DNA from: Urechis unicinctus
Lineage: Eukaryota > Annelida > Polychaeta > Xenopneusta > Urechidae
Direction: 5' to 3'
NCBI GenBank assembly: GCA_034190875.2
Contig: CM067346.1
Coordinates: forward strand, 41,817,253-41,881,252
Length of the DNA stretch: 64,000 nt
Below, in pieces: positions 58,358 through 64,000 of the stretch. Below the pieces are notes generated by a model. The model was not told the origin of the DNA and searched no databases. It worked only from the letters and a program-made list of their open reading frames with translations. The position numbers and the translations under genes are program-made. Every line of letters starts with the position of its first letter. The first letter of the stretch is position 1.

Positions 58358-58825
58358 ACAGTAAGGATGTAGTTTAGTATAATATGGCTATTGATATGAC
58401 CACATAAATGACAAGAATATTGATAACCTAATATCGATACAGTGACCCATACTGTTATAATGATTACACATGATTCCGCACGCCAATGACAACGTACGTA
58501 ATCATGCGTTATCATTATACCAGTTGAAATTATGTTAAAATTTTATCGGCCAATGTACCGTTGTCTACTATACTGTGGTCAGCTCCCTTTAGCAGTTATC
58601 GGCTGTAATATTCAAAAGGAAACAAATGACTCAGAGGGAAGTGAGTAACCTCCCCGTCCTGCTTCTTGCAATGGGTAAAGAAAATATTGAGAGCCCAGCA
58701 GCAACAGTGCACCCACGCCAGTATAGGTTACAAGTTATAAAACAAACAGTGGAACTAGCACCTTAAGGTGCTCTCTCTGACAAAATTGTTGAAATGCATT
58801 AACTCACTGACTCGCATTAAATATT
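58358..58825 (+). repeat. Segmental duplication block C, part 2 (partner 35.90-36.33 kb)
   Basis: Partner of block B part 2; see that entry for the base count. Relative to block B, this copy carries small insertions such as the text around 'ggtcagctccctttagcagt' and 'gttataaaacaaacagtgga'. Confidence 0.95.
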
Positions 58826-60995
58826 ATATATCATCTGACTAACGTATTAGGGTAAACGTCGTGTTACATACATCAACCGAATATGCACCATTGTGCCCTG
58901 GTTGTTATGGCGAAATTGCCCATTTTAGTTTTCGATAACCAGTTTATCTCGAAATATCAGCCCTCAACATGTGTTAATGAAATACAAAGAAATGTGTTTT
59001 CTCCTTAACCAAACTGTCATACTTAAATATTGACTGGGGCTCGTTGCTTGTAGAATCAGTTAACTAATATCGTCTCGACTTGTAAATGGGTGATTGATAG
59101 TGTTCGTATGACAGAGTTATAGTTAGCATATTCGTAAATATTTTGTCAATTATTTGACAATGTCCATGGATTTTGGCTACGGCAATTAAGCGGTTTAAAC
59201 CGATAATGACAAGAAGAAGTTGAATTTGTTAAGTCGGTATTTCTATTGATTGGTGCGTGTAAGTTCCGTATCAGCTCCATGGACACATTGGGTGTAGATA
59301 CGGCTAATTAGCATGCGCAAAAAGAAGAAATTATATCAGCAAAATCAGATGGCTCTATCGTGTTCGTTTAGTTAGATCAGGGTTGACAGACATTGAGACG
59401 ATTTACTGTTGACTTCTGTTGTGATATGTGCTTCCAATTCAGAGGCATTTGCAAATAATTGCATGTGTAATATAGAACAATAAGTAGCTTTTTATTGTAG
59501 TTGAGGCAGAACATTATAACTTCCAATCATACCTATTACGTACTTAAAATATAATGTCAGAATTGCTTCCATTTACACAGCACATTATTCTGCGACTTAC
59601 TGGTTCATTTATTTGTGGTTTGAATTGCTTTGATGATGAGCTTCTTGAAATGACCTAGTGTACGCCTGAAGCATTTTGCAAACTTGTCAGTTTTAGTGAT
59701 TATCTTTACGAATATGTGATTTGCCTATATTTTGTTACTTACCGAGTCATATACTGATGGTTTGAATTCAGTATTATTGCGCTTCCTTATATGCTTCGTT
59801 ATTTGTCAAAATTATCTATCAATGAAAACCAATAAGACAATTTTTTAAGATCATAATTAGCTACCTACATTCATGCTGTCACACGGATATAAAACTATAC
59901 CTCTGAGGAAAAATGCAAGATGACAGCTCGATGCGGCTTATTTTCAAAGAATACGAAATCGGTTTTAGTTGCCATAGTATATTGCAACTTCTGCGATGCA
60001 TGCTTTGTCTTTTGGACATGATTAATTTATTAGAAAGGAAATGCTGCATAACGTACGACATACATATTTGTATGCATGGCAGGGTCCAGCGCAGATAATG
60101 ACACTATGTGTGGCTGATTACATGCTGAGATAAGTACTTGTGGAGGTGAGGCGCGGCTTTTAATATGGCCAAGTTAAGCATATGTTGTGCAGATTTTCGT
60201 AAAGGATGGTCGCCTTTTCGGCTTATTAAAAAGTTACTGGAGCACTTACTCGCGGTTATTCGACATGAGTGCGACTGTCGATGACAAAATGATTAGAGGT
60301 TTGACCGTAAGTGTCTATCACGCGTGGGGTGACCGTGAGTCGTGTATTTTACTAAACTGATGTTATTTAGCTTCTGCATATGTTATGCAGGACGAACAAT
60401 TTAAATTCCCGAAGAGCAGATAGCTTTTGATCATTTTTGTGTATTGAAATTATCCATCATTGGAATATATCAGGGTAGTGGCAGTTTTATACATTAGTGT
60501 CAGAATTCTAATGCAAGTATTATGATCATAGCTGTCAGTTCGAATTCAATGACACGTGCATTGCGATCATAAATAGTACATACACGACTACAGCACAAAT
60601 AACATCCCTTAGGGGGAATGAATAATCTATCCAATGGCACGCCACCTTCCAAAAAGCAAGTTTGATATCACCAACTGCTTTGCAAGTAAATCGTTAAATT
60701 TAGTTTAATTTATAACCAAGATGAGGATTAACAGTTTCTTGCGCTTGCGATGACGTTTTAGGTTAACTTTTTGTTAAGCCGCTGTAATTTGTTTGCATGC
60801 GCCTCAGATAGATGTTGAACTCAAATTGTCATTCACGTTCAAGCTATTGATTACATGCAAATTTTAATTGCATGTGTCCCCCCCCCTAAAAAAGAATATG
60901 TGTGTGTCCTTCAGCATGTCAAGGTTTTGTAACGTTGCGTGTTTGGATGGAAGCCATGGCAATACGAATAAAGTGAATGACATCAATCACGCTTG
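58826..60995. other. Block C interval without partner, no supportable gene
   Basis: About 2.2 kb between duplicated parts 2 and 3. It does not resemble the matching interval of block B, which instead holds the old segment 36,445-37,800. No frame exceeds 61 codons and no RNA or transposon terminus is seen. A run of nine C lies near 60,879. Confidence 0.5.
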
Positions 60996-60999
60996 CCTT

Positions 61000-61785
61000 T
61001 TTTAATGACAATCCTTGGGCTGTGCATTTTCTTTCATCTCGATTTGAGCGACTGCCAGTAACTTACTTCGTCATCCTTTCAATCGTGCACTATTTGTTTT
61101 AATCATATATACAACTTATGCAGATTGAAACTCGTCCATGCTCTATTGATATATATGACACTTTTGCTGTAAGAGTAAACCGATCCATTGTATTGCGCAG
61201 TGCAAAGTTCTATCACTTTGACTAGATTAGTTTTTATTGTGCGGGGTTTTTAGACAAGATCCTTGAGCTTATATTCGAAGCCGCGACGCTTACATAGCGT
61301 TGAAAGCTAAGATAATGTAAACGTTGCTTGGTTGATGGGGACTAGACAAGTTCAATACGCACTAACTACTCAAAATTTGTAAGCATGGCAGAGCACCTTT
61401 TGCAGTTTTATGTCTGCTAGTGCAGCTTGCATGGCGTAGGCACCGTCAAATGCATCATTACGAGATTTACACTTTACTTTCAGCTACATTTTCTGTAGGG
61501 CAAAAAGTACGAGGGCTAATCAGTGTCAAAATTAGCGATTCGTTGTTATATGCTGTTCTGTGTTTATTTTCGACTATGCAAGAAACTAACAACCGTAATG
61601 CAAGACTCCCAAATAGATTGGCATAAGGCAGCATTTATGAAGATGAGATTTTGCACAACATTTCAATGTTTTTTATCATCTTCATCATGAAGACGTCTAA
61701 TATAATGTAGTTTTGTGGGAAAGCGGAACTCCGTATTGTGCTATTGTATATAACTGAGCATTTTTCTGTTTGTGTTATGAATTTG
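61000..61785 (+). repeat. Segmental duplication block C, part 3 (partner 37.86-38.52 kb)
   Basis: Same landmarks as block B part 3, with about 200 bp extra between 'cgtcatccttt' and 'gagcttatattcgaagccg'. Part 3 joins part 4 directly here, whereas about 950 bp separate them in block B. Confidence 0.93.
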
Positions 61786-62040
61786 ATCTTTTCACCTTCC
61801 AGCTTTAGTTCATCTTCATCATCCATGCACACCCCCACACCCCTCATATATTTTTATCCAAGGCGGTGGTTGCTTAATAGGGTCTATCTGGTCTACTCCC
61901 CATCCATATAACACTTAAGTATTGGAATGCAGCTTACTTACTGACATACTATCGCAAACATCCGGCAGCTACTGTTAAGTCATGTGTTAGCTCATAACCT
62001 ACGTAGTATCTTTCTTAATCACAGGGGGCGGTCTGCTAAC
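61786..62040 (+). repeat. Segmental duplication block C, part 4 (partner 39.48-39.72 kb)
   Basis: Partner of block B part 4, followed by 'agggggcggtctgctaacat', which corresponds to 'agggggcgggttgctaacag' near 40,561. About 800 bp present in block B between these points are missing here. Confidence 0.9.
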
Positions 62041-62234
62041 ATGTCTGATAACTGATCCAACCAAGCGGGGCATGCCATTCAGCGAGATAAATATATCTTC
62101 AACAAAACGGCAAAAACTGGTTTAGCTTCAATTACTGGAGTGGCCACAAAACAAATTAGGCGGTTGTGCAGAGAGAGGTCAAGTGTTTAAAAAGGTAACA
62201 TCTACAAATACATTTCTTAAGTCAATTACATGCA

Positions 62235-62500
62235 GGGGACCACAAAGTTACAGATCCTAGAGACATTAGTCAAGCATCCTTGCTTAGAATCAAAACAAAG
62301 TTATCCATAGAAATACGAAGGTAACTTATTTCCCCATGACACATTATGGCCCTCAGGAATGGATTTTTACATTTCACGGCTGCCTCCAGCGCTTGCCGTC
62401 TCTTTGATACTAAGCGACCTCGAGTAGCAAGTTGTCTGAAATCTGTGTGAAGCAGCCGCGGCCCATTATTTACGAAAAACTTGAATGATATCATTAGCTA
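62235..62500 (+). repeat. Old duplicated segment, partner at about 24.09-24.56 kb
   Basis: Contains 'acagatcctagagacattag' and 'cacggctgcctccagcgctt' in the order of the partner. It continues block C beyond the part shared with block B and ties it to block A. Confidence 0.6.
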
Positions 62501-62687
62501 CACAGGCAGAATAAGATACGAATAATCAACATAATACTGGCAGACGTCGTTTTGTCAAGCAATTGCCTGAAAAGCATGGCCACGTTTCGTGTTTTTTTTA
62601 TGTCACTGATGTTCATTGCGCGTTATATTACTGGTGTCTTTGAGGCTTTTGATAAAATTGCCATGAAATGGAATAGACGTGACTAGT

Positions 62688-62830
62688 CAGGGGCGTAGCT
62701 TTGATTAAATCAATGTGTAGGCCGAATTCTATGGGGGTCGGGGGGCATGCTACCCCCGAAACATTATTGACCCAAGAATGTCAGAGCTGCGTTTTGGCGT
62801 ATATTTGGTACAAATAAGAGTGTTTCATAG
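62688..62830 (+). mobile_element. Dispersed repeat fragment with G/C hairpin, class unknown
   Basis: Starts with 'caggggcgtagc' and contains the hairpin 'gggggcatgctaccccc' (62,741-62,757), followed by 'cgaaacattattgaccc' and 'gcgttttggcgtat'. I recall very similar wording in dispersed repeats of many invertebrate genomes, where the 'ggggcgtagc' end and the G/C hairpin mark one terminus of a non-autonomous DNA element. The class is not assigned, and the other end is not seen. Confidence 0.45.
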
Positions 62831-62995
62831 ACCATATATATCATGACATTTTACTTAGAATTAAGTCGCATGACTGGAATAACCGCTGAGTTTTCGCAGC
62901 TTACTACTTGTTTTAAATGACCAGTAAAAGAAAACTACAATAATGGTTTTTTTAAATTAATATTGTTACAAGACAAAGAACTGAAAAACAAAATC

Positions 62996-63065
62996 AGCCG
63001 GACGGGGAATCAAAACCCGGTATGCCCGGGTGCGAGGCGAGCACTGATCCCCTTCTCAACTGTCT
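62996..63065 (-). repeat. tRNA-derived repeat head (SINE or tRNA pseudogene)
   Basis: On the minus strand the sequence reads 'cagtgctcgcctcgcacccg' and then 'ccgggttttgattccccg'. The first part resembles a tRNA anticodon arm. The second resembles a T arm with box B (GGTTCGANTCC type) carrying one extra base in the loop. The 5' part of the tRNA is weak, so this is a relic rather than a working gene. Confidence 0.4.
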
Positions 63066-63224
63066 TTGTACAACATTATATGCATTATATGTTATTAATG
63101 GAATAATTTGAACACGGCCATTTGAAAACAAATGTAGGGTTTCCAAAACAACAACTGGTTTACATAGTAAATCTATCTTAACTGGTTTACATATTACTTT
63201 CTTACATTAGCACGCGGTTCAGAT

Positions 63225-63316
63225 GGAAATATCCGTAACTGATGGTAACCGTTTCATGGAAACTTGGCAGAGCATCGTTCCCGCCAAAACAGTAACCTTC
63301 AGTGACGGATATTTCC
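63225..63316. repeat. Short inverted repeat
   Basis: Arms 'ggaaatatccgt' (63,225-63,236) and 'acggatatttcc' (63,305-63,316), extendable to about 17 nt with one mismatch ('ggaaatatccgtaactg' against the complement of 'cagtgacggatatttcc'), enclose about 68 bp. A G-rich run at 63,355-63,377 follows. Confidence 0.85.
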
Positions 63317-63607
63317 TCATTGGATCAGGAGTAGAAACTTTTTCTTACATTGGGTGTGGGGGGTGGGGGGGGGGGGGCAGTGGTAAGATGAGATTTTCCA
63401 GCACTGGTAAAAACTGCAGATATCCCCATATGGTATGCAAGAAAAATCTATCTAAGGACAGGACAAATCCACTTTTAAAATATACCTGTGAGGTGTTGTA
63501 CTAAGCACACAATTTAATACAACTTAACAAAGGTTTGAAACTAAAATAAAGACTGGCCGTGTTGGAAATGAGAACTGAAGACATTATGGCCAGGTTCCAT
63601 TTAACAA

Positions 63608-63859
63608 CTAGTGGTTGGTGTCTTCGTCTACAGGAGGTAAAGTAAGACATCTGATATCCGGATACTTGGGAATGTTTTCAGTCATGATGACCTCTGTCAG
63701 GCTCTTGGTCTGTTTACATTTCAAACAAAAAGCGTCCACCGAGCATCCTTTGAAATGTTTAAAAGACGGAACTATACAATACGCGTCCGGCCCGAACTTT
63801 ACAATATGCGGGCTCCAGTCGTGCGCACTCTTCCTTCGGGTATAAAGACTATAAACCAT
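63608..63859 (-). CDS. Possible exon with a C-x2-C zinc-ribbon-like pair
   Basis: I do not recognise a family with confidence. The 83-codon minus-strand frame has coding-like composition, with many third positions G or C in an AT-rich setting. It contains SAHDWSPHIVKFGPDAYCIV, then VDAFCLKCKQTKSLTEV with a C-x2-C pair, and ends PPVDEDTNH before a stop at 63,608-63,610. One C-x2-C pair is half of a zinc ribbon, and the second half is not evident in this frame. The chosen ATG (63,857-63,859) follows a 'tatag' that could also be a splice acceptor, so it may be a terminal exon. The opposite strand frame over the same bases looks like its shadow. A small gene of a mobile element or a decayed host exon are both possible. 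Confidence 0.35.
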   Translation of the reverse strand: MVYSLYTRRKSAHDWSPHIVKFGPDAYCIVPSFKHFKGCSVDAFCLKCKQTKSLTEVIMTENIPKYPDIRCLTLPPVDEDTNH

Positions 63860-64000
63860 TCTATACGTGTAGATTCTAGCAAATCAAATACTGTTTGTTC
63901 TTCGCAAATCCTGTTTCTTTGGTTCCTTTACCCCTTGCCTCCTCCCCCTCCGATTTTTTTTTGCATTTTTTGCATTTTTATTTTTTCGACTTTCTGGGGA
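63860..64000. other. Pyrimidine-rich window end
   Basis: T- and C-rich text ('ccttgcctcctccccctccg', then T runs with 'tttgcatttt' repeated) without a recognisable feature. Confidence 0.6.

Overview
This looks like one contiguous piece of an animal nuclear genome, most likely an invertebrate. It is AT-rich and dominated by (TA)n tracts, a long perfect (AGAT)n array, decayed DNA transposons, tRNA-derived short repeats, and one capsid-bearing virus-like fossil of the Polinton/Maverick type. I see no operons, no bacterial-style ribosome sites and no complete host protein-coding gene. The species cannot be named from what is visible.

Layout. 1-12.76 kb is unique-looking AT-rich DNA with no supportable gene. 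12.77-14.45 kb holds TA-rich tracts inside a local tandem duplication. 14.45-30.3 kb is intergenic DNA with old duplicated blocks, a tandem-repeat cluster beside a possible lone exon (17.40-17.66 kb), TA arrays (21 kb), a tRNA-derived SINE candidate (24.8 kb) and an 83-unit AGAT array (28.48-28.81 kb). 30.35-31.66 kb is a 1.3 kb TA-rich island. 31.66-40.57 kb is a duplicated block whose partner lies at 55.11-62.5 kb. 41.8-42.5 kb is an older copy of 14.65-15.33 kb. At 44.54-44.92 kb a TA/GA palindrome is followed by a half tRNA-Ser. At 46.89-47.82 kb a roughly 540 bp period tandem duplication leads into the fossil.

The main feature is at about 48.05-53.69 kb: a broken Polinton-like element that is visibly richer in GC than its flanks. 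Its left part, read on the minus strand, holds a YqaJ-type nuclease, a small fibre-like protein, a conserved element protein and a coiled-coil/membrane protein. Its right part, read on the plus strand, holds another conserved element protein, the end of a double-jelly-roll major capsid protein, an A32-like packaging ATPase and the start of a protein-primed family B DNA polymerase. Integrase, protease, most of the polymerase and the terminal repeats are not seen. Immediately downstream, a hAT DNA transposon begins with a CAGGG terminus inside a TA array, carries internal palindromes and two exons of its transposase-like gene, and is cut off where the duplicated block starts at about 55.11 kb.

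The broadest pattern is that three regions (about 18.7-24.6, 31.7-40.6 and 55.1-62.5 kb) share non-coding segments in the same order. The last two are close copies: five differences in 149 aligned bases in one stretch I compared by eye. The first is much older. The long tyrosine/isoleucine-rich reading frames are translations of TA repeats and are not genes.
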